Positions 1 through 5,623 of a stretch of DNA of 8,224 nt are shown here, piece after piece. The number at the start of each line of letters is the position of its first letter. Within the stretch, counting starts at the first letter, position 1. The position numbers were made by a program, and so were the translations under genes. Where the stretch lies: positions 1-8,224 of the forward strand of contig JBCDJJ010000114.1 of assembly GCA_038747915.1 (NCBI GenBank). The letters are read 5' to 3'. The notes under the pieces are model-generated. The model ran no database searches. It had not been told where the DNA came from and saw only the letters and a program-made list of their open reading frames with translations. This stretch comes from JBCDAP01 sp038747915. GTDB taxonomy: Bacteria > Planctomycetota > Phycisphaerae > Phycisphaerales > UBA1924.

Positions 1-1
1 A

Positions 2-871
2 TATATACGAACTCCAACAAAGAGAAAAATTGGTTTAGAGCGATTTAATGCGATAGCAAGTGCTGCTGGCATCGCTGAAGTTGACAGACGAAATGTCGTC
101 GAAATTACTCTTCCGAAGGATGATCCTAAACTAAATAAAATAAAAAGTATTTTACATGAGAACGGCCTGTCTCCATGGCGAGGCACGGGTCGACATGATC
201 GCGCTTCGCAATATGACTGCATACTGCGTCGGGAATGGAGTATCCAGGATCTCAATGCTGCCTCACTACTCCGCTGCCTTGGTGGTGAGCGTGGCTTCTG
301 CTACGCGTCGGCGCGGGATCCGGCCGGGGTGGTTGTGATGCCGATCCTCGCGGGCGTCACGCCGCTTCGTGAGGACCGTGCGATCTTTGCCTCGATCCCC
401 CGATGGATGTTTGCCGATGCCGCGTTGTGCGAGGTGCTGGAGTCCGGTGGCCTCACCGGGCTGGTATTCGAGGGCACGCGAGCGGTCAGGAGCGAGGACA
501 AGGATCAGGCCCAGCGGGATCTCGAGGTTCCGAGCGTGCCCGGTGAGATCTGGAAGCGGCTCGATAGCTCGATCGAGCTGCCTCCTGTCTCGCCGTCGAA
601 TCCGAAGCTCAACATCAAGCGTGAGCCCGCTGCACGAGGTGATCGAGAGCGGGTATTGGTGCTCGATGCCGAGAACCCGGACATCAAGAACCCTCAGCTG
701 CGCTATCTGCGGAGTGAGCTCGATGCCGTGCCGGAGTTCGATGTGGCCAAGATGTACGAGGCGTTCGGTCTCGGGCAAGAACTCATCGTCTCGCAGCGTT
801 TCCGGCAGGTCTGCCTCGAGCATCAGATCGATTGTGTGTTCGAGCCGGTGATGATCGAGGAGGACAGGTGA
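2..871 (+). CDS. 3' part of an uncharacterised protein gene (5' end outside the window)
   Basis: The frame is open from base 2 to the TGA at 869-871 (289 codons) with no stop, so the gene enters from the left; the ATG at 329 is internal. The C-terminal half has a pattern I remember from uncharacterised planctomycete/verrucomicrobial proteins, distantly like the Imm11/double-CXXCG group: a 'LESGGLTGLVFEG' turn, then 'LDSSIELPP', then 'FDVAKMYEAFG' (about residue 246) and 'ELIVSQRFRQVC' near the end. No signal peptide, membrane segment or catalytic motif is visible. The first 150 bases are AT-rich and use AAA/ATA/TTA codons, while the rest is GC-rich, yet the frame is unbroken. The function is unknown; an immunity-type role is only a guess. 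The TGA overlaps an ATG (TGATG at 869-873), but that second frame stops after 8 codons. Confidence 0.7.
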   Translation, partial: YIRTPTKRKIGLERFNAIASAAGIAEVDRRNVVEITLPKDDPKLNKIKSILHENGLSPWRGTGRHDRASQYDCILRREWSIQDLNAASLLRCLGGERGFCYASARDPAGVVVMPILAGVTPLREDRAIFASIPRWMFADAALCEVLESGGLTGLVFEGTRAVRSEDKDQAQRDLEVPSVPGEIWKRLDSSIELPPVSPSNPKLNIKREPAARGDRERVLVLDAENPDIKNPQLRYLRSELDAVPEFDVAKMYEAFGLGQELIVSQRFRQVCLEHQIDCVFEPVMIEEDR

Positions 872-1014
872 TGGAGTGGGGGTCGAACGGACGGTGAGCA
901 CTGCGATGAGTTGATCGTCTAGCAATGTATCGCATTGGTCTGATTGAATAAGCACGCGCTATAACTTTCTCCGGCTACTGCATCCCTGGCTATGTCAGGC
1001 ATACTGTATTCTCT

Positions 1015-1031
1015 GCTGTGCAAAGCACAGC
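1015..1031. promoter_or_regulatory. Short perfect inverted repeat upstream of the 1063 gene
   Basis: GCTGTGC-AAA-GCACAGC has 7-bp arms and a 3-nt centre. It lies 32 bases before the ATG at 1063, in the 190-base gap after the 871 stop. It could be a dimeric repressor operator or a small mRNA hairpin. A TATAAC box at 960-965 could be a -10, but its best -35 (TTGGTC, 935-940) is 19 bases away and weak, so no promoter is called in this gap. Confidence 0.3.
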
Positions 1032-1062
1032 CTACTTTGTCATCGCGTACTGGAGTCTGCTC

Positions 1063-1713
1063 ATGGACGGGCAACGCGAGTCGCGAACCGTCGTCAAGAT
1101 GCGCACCGATCCGGACACGGATCCGGTTGGCGCTCGCGAGATCCACCTGAACGCGGTCGCGGGCGGGATCTACAGCGGTGCGATGCAGCACCGCTTCCGA
1201 CGCATGTTCCAGGGCTTCGACCTCACGCCCTCGGCGATGGTGTACGCGCAGGACATGATCGAGCGGATGGCACCGCGGGATCCCATGGAGGAGATGCTCG
1301 TCGTACAGGCTCTCATGGCCCATGCACGGGTGTTGCACCTGACCGACCTCGCGAATCGACAGGAGCGGTTGGAGAACCTCCGGACGGTTCACGAGTACGC
1401 CGACCGCGCGAGCAACACCTTCCGCCGGCTGATGTGTGCCCTCGCCGACTATCGCAAGCCGCCGCGCGGTGGTGATTCGTTCACAGCGATCAAGCAGGCG
1501 AACATCGCGGGTCAACAAGTCGTGATGAACGCCGAGAACTCAGGTGCAAACGCAACGAACGAACAAGGATCGAGCGATGCCGCCAGCGCCCCACCCGAGC
1601 CCCAAGCCTCCCAGGCGGCCCTACCGACTGAGCCCGGAGGGGCTGGCGTCGCTGCGGGCCTCAGCGGCGCGGAACACGCCGTGGACACGGTCGACCGGGC
1701 CGAGGACCGGTGA
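1063..1713 (+). CDS. Uncharacterised 216-aa protein, upstream member of an overlapping gene pair
   Basis: Start choice: the ATG at 1063 has GGAG at 1052-1055 with 7-nt spacing. An in-frame GTG at 1018 would add 15 residues but lies inside an inverted repeat and lacks a comparable ribosome site. The protein looks soluble and mainly helical. It has an 'IYSGAMQHRFRRMF' segment, a hydrophobic helical middle, a basic 'FRRLMCALADYRKPPR' segment, then 'QANIAGQQVVMN' and 'NEQG' (residues 166-169). I recall the latter part from planctomycete hypothetical proteins found near a partner like the next gene; that is memory, not a search. About 45 C-terminal residues (Ala, Pro, Gly and Glu rich) are encoded where the next gene is read in another frame, so this tail is probably unconstrained. 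No enzymatic or DNA-binding motif is recognised. Confidence 0.7.
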   Translation: MDGQRESRTVVKMRTDPDTDPVGAREIHLNAVAGGIYSGAMQHRFRRMFQGFDLTPSAMVYAQDMIERMAPRDPMEEMLVVQALMAHARVLHLTDLANRQERLENLRTVHEYADRASNTFRRLMCALADYRKPPRGGDSFTAIKQANIAGQQVVMNAENSGANATNEQGSSDAASAPPEPQASQAALPTEPGGAGVAAGLSGAEHAVDTVDRAEDR

Positions 1714-1879
1714 GGGCAAGGCGCGGAGCCGGATGAACGCGATGCGCCACGGTGAGCGATCAGCAGAAGCGATCGAGGCGCGGGCGATGCGTGCGGGTCT
1801 GCTACGGCGGCTTCGCGAGCACGAGACAGAGCGGCGCAAGGCAGCAGCGTGCGTCGAAACGCAGGATCATGCGGATTGA
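1577..1879 (+). CDS. Uncharacterised 100-aa basic protein with STGPRT...GKARSR...RHG signature
   Basis: The ATG at 1577 has AAGGA at 1565-1569 with 7-nt spacing; that ribosome site is inside the preceding gene and encodes part of its NEQG motif. An upstream in-frame ATG at 1544 has no better site. After a Pro-rich start come 'LSPEGLASLRASAARN', STGPRT (39-44), GKARSR and NAMRHG (54-59), then a charged Arg-rich helix. This STGPRT/GKARSR/KHG-type signature recurs in small uncharacterised bacterial proteins, especially planctomycetes, with no function known to me. The gene overlaps the upstream gene by 137 nt (frame 2 against frame 1), so the two are probably translationally coupled. The recognisable motif, not the upstream tail, appears to be the constrained sequence in the overlap. 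Confidence 0.75.
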   Translation: MPPAPHPSPKPPRRPYRLSPEGLASLRASAARNTPWTRSTGPRTGEGKARSRMNAMRHGERSAEAIEARAMRAGLLRRLREHETERRKAAACVETQDHAD

Positions 1880-1904
1880 CAAGGCCCGATCAATACTCTA
1901 ACAT
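1876..1904 (+). promoter_or_regulatory. Probable sigma70-type promoter for the 1980-3425 gene
   Basis: The -35 is a perfect TTGACA at 1876-1881, overlapping the previous gene's stop codon. After a 17-base spacer comes TAACAT at 1899-1904, matching the -10 consensus at 4 of 6 positions. Transcription would start near 1911, leaving about 70 bases of leader before the ATG at 1980. Confidence 0.5.
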
Positions 1905-1927
1905 TACGGTCTGATCATCTGATCGGG
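1885..1927. promoter_or_regulatory. Split inverted repeat around the promoter, candidate operator
   Basis: CCCGATCA at 1885-1892, in the promoter spacer, is repeated in inverted form as TGATCGGG at 1920-1927, just past the expected transcription start. A TGATCA copy lies between them at 1912-1917. Half-sites on both sides of a -10 suit repressor binding. As RNA the same arms could pair only if transcription came from the upstream gene, as a weak terminator without a T-run. Confidence 0.35.
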
Positions 1928-1979
1928 TCGATGTGAGAGGGCGATGGCTTGTGACCCGGTCCGGCTTCGGAGGAAGGTC

Positions 1980-3425
1980 ATGGCATTCTCGCGCACGCCG
2001 GGCTCTGATCCTCGCGCCGAACTCGTGTCTCGTGCCTTGAGGCAGGCCCGTGCGGAACCGGAGGCGTTCGCGTCCGGTGCCGCGGTGCTCGCTGAGCGGC
2101 TCGACGTGGTGCTCCGCATCGAGGCCCGCGACGACCGGGCGTCGGGAGGTCCACTCGAATGGGACACGGATCCCGTTCAGCGGAGCTACCGCGGTCTGTG
2201 CCGGGTGATTGAAGCGGTGACCGCTTCAGGTGTGACGGCACAGCGGAGCGCCACGCCGCTCGGGAGCCTCATCAACTTCGACGCGGGCCACGAGGATCCC
2301 GGGGTTGATCGCGTCGCGAAGGCGAGGGTGTTCGTCATCGCCTTCGTGGTGTGCGCGAGCGAGGAGATACCGGCGACCGTGCGCGAGTCGCTGCGTGACT
2401 ATGCGTCGGTGCCGTGGTTCCCGGAGCTCGAGAGTGATCATCCGGGGATCGGGCGGGTGATGCTGAACTGGGGATGTCGTGTCGATGACTGGGGTGAGCC
2501 CTCCGACCCATCGCCGCGGGTGCTCGACCGGGTCGAGGCCGCACTCGACGTGCTCGGTGACGGTGCGCCGGTGGGCGATGCCGAGGCTGCTCTCGCGACG
2601 TGGCCGGTGCACGACCCGGAGCGTGCACGACGGGCACGGATGATCCGTCACGGCATCCGTGAGACGCACACTCGCCGCCTTGTCGACCTGGCGCTCCGGC
2701 TTGCGCGGGAGATGGATGACCGATCGTTCTTCGAACTCCTCCGGCGAGCACGCGAGTCGCAACGCCCGCGCCGCCGATCCGCGCAGTCTCGGTTCGACGC
2801 GACACCGCAGGCAGACGGTGGATTGTCGCCGGGATACGTCATCAGCACGTGGAGCGGTGAGGATCCTGTCTTGTCCTTCGGCGGCGCGGATCTCGAACTC
2901 TGCGATCGGGCTGGACAGACCCAAACGATCCCGGTGCTGCTCGATGCGGTGACGTGCCGCGATAACACGCTCAAGGCCGAATCGAGGGCGTGGATCGAGC
3001 CGCGGCGCGATGAAGCCCGAGCGGCCTTGGTTGAGGTCCTCACCGATTTCCGGGCTTGGCTTTCCGAGCCCGACCGGCAGCCGTGGGGGGTCTCGCCGGT
3101 CGAGCCGCACAAGACGGTTCCCGTTGAACTCAAGGTGCGTTCGGTGCCGCCCGGTGGCCCCCCGGTCCGCAAGGTGAACGGCTGGACGCGGGCCGAGCTC
3201 TGCGAGCACGCGAGCATCAGCGCGAGCACCTTCGACACCATCCGAAAAGACGCCAAGGTCGCGTCCGCGTCCCGCGGTGGTGGCGGAGCACAGCGTCGCT
3301 TCTCGCCGGCGCAGCTCGACAGATTCATCGCCGTGGTCGAGGAGGGCTCGTTCCACAAAGCCGGCGATATCACCGCGCAGTGGCGTGAATTGCTGGCCGA
3401 GTGCGTGCCAGCGAATCACAAATGA
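1980..3425 (+). CDS. Uncharacterised 481-aa protein with C-terminal helix-turn-helix-like segment
   Basis: Start choice: GGAGG at 1969-1973 stands 6 nt before the ATG at 1980. An in-frame ATG at 1944 would add 12 residues and has a poorer site (GAGAGG only 3 nt away). No enzyme family is recognised. The N-terminal two thirds look soluble and helical, with an Arg-rich stretch around residues 210-275. From about residue 399 to 470 there is an HTH-like segment: 'WTRAELCEHASISASTFDTI' as helix-turn-helix, then a basic Gly-rich link (SRGGGGAQRRFS) and a further helix (AQLDRFIAVVE). This suggests a DNA-binding element protein, perhaps a regulator, but that is inference. The gene has its own probable promoter at 1876-1904 and is followed at once by palindromic repeats. 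No signal peptide or membrane segment is seen. Confidence 0.75.
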   Translation: MAFSRTPGSDPRAELVSRALRQARAEPEAFASGAAVLAERLDVVLRIEARDDRASGGPLEWDTDPVQRSYRGLCRVIEAVTASGVTAQRSATPLGSLINFDAGHEDPGVDRVAKARVFVIAFVVCASEEIPATVRESLRDYASVPWFPELESDHPGIGRVMLNWGCRVDDWGEPSDPSPRVLDRVEAALDVLGDGAPVGDAEAALATWPVHDPERARRARMIRHGIRETHTRRLVDLALRLAREMDDRSFFELLRRARESQRPRRRSAQSRFDATPQADGGLSPGYVISTWSGEDPVLSFGGADLELCDRAGQTQTIPVLLDAVTCRDNTLKAESRAWIEPRRDEARAALVEVLTDFRAWLSEPDRQPWGVSPVEPHKTVPVELKVRSVPPGGPPVRKVNGWTRAELCEHASISASTFDTIRKDAKVASASRGGGGAQRRFSPAQLDRFIAVVEEGSFHKAGDITAQWRELLAECVPANHK

Positions 3426-3468
3426 ATCCCAAGTTGGGATTCGAATCACAAGTTGAATCCCAACTTGG
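3413..3468. repeat. Duplicated palindromic repeats, candidate operator of the integration gene run
   Basis: Unit 1 (3413-3442) is GAATCACAA, two bases, then a perfect 19-base palindrome GAATCCCAA-G-TTGGGATTC (3424-3442). Unit 2 begins immediately: GAATCACAA (3443-3451), three bases, GAATCCCAA-C-TTGG (3455-3468), with its right arm cut short. The palindromes are 31 bases apart, about three helical turns. Bases 3435-3442 and 3455-3462 can also pair as an alternative 8-bp stem. No T-run follows, so an operator is more likely than a terminator. The repeats lie between the 3425 stop and the first HTH gene, the natural place for autoregulation. No clear -35/-10 pair was found in 3426-3513. Confidence 0.6.
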
Positions 3469-3513
3469 TGTCTGGCACTTCCGCTTCCTCCCAGTGTCAC
3501 GAATCATGGGGCC

Positions 3514-3711
3514 ATGCATGTCTCACCTGAACTCGTGACGCTCGATCAGCTGGCCCGGCGGTTGCCAGTCTCGAAGCGTTGGCTCCACCGGGAGGCGCGG
3601 GCCGGGCGCATCCCCTCGCTCATGGCTGGGAAACGCCGGCTCTTCAACGTGGATGCGGTGCGATCCGCGATCGCCGCGCGAGCCGCCCAGGCCGAAGGGG
3701 GTGCCGCGTGA
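3514..3711 (+). CDS. Small MerR/excisionase-type HTH DNA-binding protein (65 aa)
   Basis: The protein is essentially one winged helix-turn-helix of the HTH_17/excisionase type. 'VTLDQLARRLPVSKRWLHREA' (about residues 8-28) forms the HTH, followed by 'AGRIPSLMAGKRRLFNVDAV', whose basic GKRRLF turn is the wing. Its size is typical of this family. In elements with a tyrosine integrase such proteins usually bend DNA as excisionases or repress the early promoter; which applies here is not shown. The start ATG at 3514 has only a weak GGGG (3508-3511) before it. The stop overlaps the next gene's GTG (GTGA at 3708-3711). It is the first gene of a tightly coupled six-gene run and lies just after palindromic repeats it may bind. 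Confidence 0.85.
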   Translation: MHVSPELVTLDQLARRLPVSKRWLHREARAGRIPSLMAGKRRLFNVDAVRSAIAARAAQAEGGAA

Positions 3712-3995
3712 GTCCCCCTCCCTCCGAAACCCCCTCCCAGGTCGCACGCGAGCAGGACGCGGTCAACGAACGCCCCGAGCAAACGTGCCTGCTCGTGGAC
3801 GCGCGGGCCGCAGCGGCGATGCTCGCCATCGGCGCACGCACGCTGTGGTCGTTGACGAAGTGCGACGCGGTCCCGTCGCGCCGCATCGGCCGGGCGGTCC
3901 GCTACTGCCCAACGGAGCTGCGGGCGTGGATCGGTGCGGGGTGTCCGACCGAGCCAGGGTCGGCGGCATCGGTGCGGAAGGGGGTGATCCAGTGA
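3708..3995 (+). CDS. Second small HTH DNA-binding protein (95 aa)
   Basis: The GTG start at 3708 overlaps the previous stop (GTGA) and has a purine-rich AAGGGGG at 3695-3701, 6 nt upstream; earlier in-frame starts lie inside the previous gene. A polar N-terminal tail of about 27 residues precedes an HTH_17-type fold: 'LLVDARAAAAMLAIGARTLW' as the HTH, then 'VPSRRIGRAVRYCPTELRAW' with the basic IGRAVRY wing and closing helix. It is a divergent relative of the preceding gene's domain. Two successive HTH proteins suggest divided work, for example excisionase plus regulator, but the roles cannot be assigned from sequence. The stop overlaps the next GTG at 3992. Confidence 0.82.
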   Translation: MSPPPSETPSQVAREQDAVNERPEQTCLLVDARAAAAMLAIGARTLWSLTKCDAVPSRRIGRAVRYCPTELRAWIGAGCPTEPGSAASVRKGVIQ

Positions 3996-4204
3996 AGAGC
4001 CTGATCGCGTGGAAGCGTGAGTACGCGCGTCGGTGGCAGTCGCTCTCGGGCGCCGAGCTCGACGCGTTGATCGCGGAGGCCGAGTCGTGCTGCGACTTCA
4101 GGCGGGCGTACGCGGGTCGTGTCGAGCAGCAGCGCCGGCGCGAGGTGGTTCTCGGTGCACGGGATGCGGCGCGGCTCGCCGATCCATTTGGCGAGGGGGC
4201 GTGA
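3992..4204 (+). CDS. Uncharacterised 70-aa protein in the integration gene run
   Basis: The GTG at 3992 overlaps the previous stop (GTGA, 3992-3995) and follows GGAAGGGGG at 3976-3984 with 7-nt spacing. The frame opens further upstream, but only inside the previous genes. The protein is charged and predicted all-helical: 'IAWKREYARRWQSLSGAELD' then 'LIAEAESCCDFRRAYAGRVE' and a basic RRRE segment. It carries a CC pair but no zinc-finger arrangement. It resembles no family I can name. One base separates its stop from the ATPase ATG, so it may be a partner of the ATPase; that is inference from position only. Confidence 0.68.
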   Translation: MKSLIAWKREYARRWQSLSGAELDALIAEAESCCDFRRAYAGRVEQQRRREVVLGARDAARLADPFGEGA

Positions 4205-4205
4205 C

Positions 4206-5480
4206 ATGAGTCGGCTCCCGACGATTGACCCTGTCTCGCCCGAGGATCGCGCCGCGATGCTGGGCGAGTACGAGACTATGGGTGCATGGGACTGTGTGGA
4301 TGGGGCCGCGGGTTCGCCGAGCCCGCCGGATGACCAAGGCACGTCGAGCGATGCGCCCGTGCATGCCCCGAAGCTGCTCTGCATGGCGGATGTCGAGCCC
4401 GCGGAGATCGCGTGGCTCTGGCGCGGCCGGATCCCGCTCGGCCGGCTCACGCTCCTTGTTGGGCGGCCGGGTGAGGGCAAGTCGTTCCTGACGGCCTACC
4501 TCGCAGCGACGGTGAGCCAGGGTCGGGCGTGGGTGGACAGGAATCCGTGCCAGCGTGGTTCGGTGATTCTGTGCAGTGCCGAGGATGATCCGAAGGACAC
4601 GATCGCACCTCGGCTGATCGCCCACGATGCTGATCGCAGCCGGGTGCACCTGCTCGCGGGTGTGATGTCGCGGGATCACCGCGGCGACCCCGTGGAGCGT
4701 GTGTTCACACTGGACGATCTCGTCACGCTTCGTCACACGCTCGACCGCGTGCCGGACTGCAAGCTGATCGTGATCGATCCGATCGGTTCATACCTCGGCG
4801 GCGGCGCCGACGCGCACCGCGACAACGAAGTGCGGAGTGTGCTCGCGCCGGTGTGTCACCTCGCTGCGGCGCGTGGCGCTGCCGTGCTCGTGGTCGCGCA
4901 CGCTCGCAAAGCGGCCGCGCCCTACGCCGATGATCTTGTGCTGGGCAGCCGGGCGTTTACGGGGATCGCTCGGTCTGTGCTGCACCTGGTCACCGATCCA
5001 CAAGACGAGAAGCGTCGCCGTCGTCTGCTTCTGACCGGCAAAAACAACCTTGCCGAGCGACTACCCGGCTTCGCGTTCGAGATCGGCCCGGGGGATGTGG
5101 AGGACCGGCCGTGTGTGTGCTGGCACGAGGGGGAGGTGAATCTCACCGCTGATGACGCGGTGAACATGGATGCGGAGGGCGACTCTGACCGGCGGACGCA
5201 GCACGACGAGGCGGTGTCATGGCTCCGCAAGGCACTCGTCGATGGCCCAAAGCTCGGCAAGGCACTGAAAGAGGACGCAAGGGAAGGCGAAGGCATCTCG
5301 TGGCGCACACTCGAACGGGCGAAGAAGACACTGAGCGTCGAGGCGTTCCGGCCAGAGAACCCCGGCCCGTGGTACTGGCGGCTGCCCGATCCGAGTGCAC
5401 CCCGCCAAGGCCCCGGAGATTGGCGGGGTGGCGGCCTGGCGGTGTGCCCTGGCGGCCCAGAATCGCAGGATGATTCATGA
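4206..5480 (+). CDS. RecA-fold (AAA_25 / RepA-like) ATPase, 424 aa
   Basis: Start choice: the ATG at 4206 has GAGGGGG at 4193-4199, 6 nt upstream, one base after the previous stop; an in-frame ATG at 4119 would overlap that gene by 86 nt. After a variable N-terminus of about 65 residues comes 'IPLGRLTLLVGRPGEGKSFL' with the Walker A GRPGEGKS (86-93). 'SAEDD' (124-128) follows, then Walker B 'KLIVIDPIGSYL' with D191, and a 'VLVVAHARK' sensor-like strand (H232). 'LVLGSRAFTGIARSVLHL' follows. The C-terminal domain 'WLRKALVDGPKLGKALKEDA ... WRTLERAKKTL ... WYWRLPD' is the winged-helix tail usual in element-borne AAA_25 ATPases. The family includes hexameric RepA-type helicases and phage/plasmid replication ATPases; a replication role is likely but unproven. 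The last 25 residues after WRLPD are unconserved and encoded by a repeat array. Confidence 0.88.
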   Translation: MSRLPTIDPVSPEDRAAMLGEYETMGAWDCVDGAAGSPSPPDDQGTSSDAPVHAPKLLCMADVEPAEIAWLWRGRIPLGRLTLLVGRPGEGKSFLTAYLAATVSQGRAWVDRNPCQRGSVILCSAEDDPKDTIAPRLIAHDADRSRVHLLAGVMSRDHRGDPVERVFTLDDLVTLRHTLDRVPDCKLIVIDPIGSYLGGGADAHRDNEVRSVLAPVCHLAAARGAAVLVVAHARKAAAPYADDLVLGSRAFTGIARSVLHLVTDPQDEKRRRRLLLTGKNNLAERLPGFAFEIGPGDVEDRPCVCWHEGEVNLTADDAVNMDAEGDSDRRTQHDEAVSWLRKALVDGPKLGKALKEDAREGEGISWRTLERAKKTLSVEAFRPENPGPWYWRLPDPSAPRQGPGDWRGGGLAVCPGGPESQDDS

Positions 5481-5544
5481 TCGAGACGAAGCAGACCGCC
5501 ACACCGCCAGACCGCCAGTGTTTGAAAGGGTGGCGATCTGGCGA
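5398..5544. repeat. Array of TGGCGR / CCGCCA words with 8-bp period and nested inverted repeats
   Basis: A perfect 11-bp inverted repeat, CACCCCGCCAA (5398-5408) and TTGGCGGGGTG (5420-5430), encloses 11 nt. TGGCGG then recurs at 5421, 5429 and 5437 (8-bp steps) and at 5450. Inverted copies CCGCCA stand at 5496, 5504 and 5512, again in 8-bp steps, and TGGCGA at 5531 and 5539. Segments 5421-5443 and 5495-5517 are inverted repeats matching at 19 of 23 positions. The array covers the non-conserved tail of the ATPase gene and the start of the 48-aa gene, whose ribosome site and ATG lie between the large arms. An 8-bp period does not come from codons. Candidates are an iteron-like protein-binding site or origin, or an mRNA structure controlling the last two genes. 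Confidence 0.6.
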
Positions 5545-5623
5545 GTGGTTCAAGCGGTCGGTGGACTACCTTGGCGTTGAGATCGCGCTCCGTCCCACGC
5601 GCGGCGCGAGAAAGGTTGACTGA
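5477..5623 (+). CDS. Small 48-aa protein coupled between the ATPase and integrase genes
   Basis: The ATG at 5477 overlaps the ATPase stop (ATGA, 5477-5480) and has AGGA at 5467-5470 with 6-nt spacing. Its TGA at 5621-5623 overlaps the integrase ATG (TGATG). The frame therefore fills the whole gap between two real genes with a 4-nt overlap at one end and 1-nt at the other, which is the main evidence that it is translated. The protein begins MIETKQTATPPDRQCLKGW and ends in a basic ...LRPTRGARKVD. It has no recognised domain, membrane segment or signal. It may be a real small partner or serve mainly to couple integrase translation to the upstream genes. Confidence 0.6.
   Translation: MIETKQTATPPDRQCLKGWRSGEWFKRSVDYLGVEIALRPTRGARKVD

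Noticed and set aside
329..871. Separate 180-aa gene starting at ATG 329
   Set aside because: The same frame is open back to base 2 and the upstream residues read as continuous protein; no ribosome site precedes 329.
871..897. ATG overlapping the first gene's stop (TGATG)
   Set aside because: The frame stops after 8 codons, with no downstream continuation that would suggest a frameshifted gene.
1060..1090. Possible left copy of the tRNA attachment sequence (GGACGGG...CGAGTCGCGAACC)
   Set aside because: Only short pieces match and with different spacing; it is coding sequence of the 1063 gene. No other match to the tRNA 3' end was found left of 7027.
2226..3500. Long open frame on the minus strand opposite the 481-aa gene
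   Set aside because: High-GC DNA often leaves the antisense frame open. The plus frame has a promoter, a strong ribosome site and an HTH-like end; the minus frame has no recognisable motif.
4119..4205. Longer ATPase starting at ATG 4119
   Set aside because: It would overlap the 70-aa gene by 86 nt, whereas ATG 4206 has a good ribosome site and fits the pattern of tight junctions.
5398..5544. CRISPR array
   Set aside because: The repeated words are 6 bases with 8-bp steps and occur in both orientations, with no spacer units of CRISPR length and no cas genes nearby.
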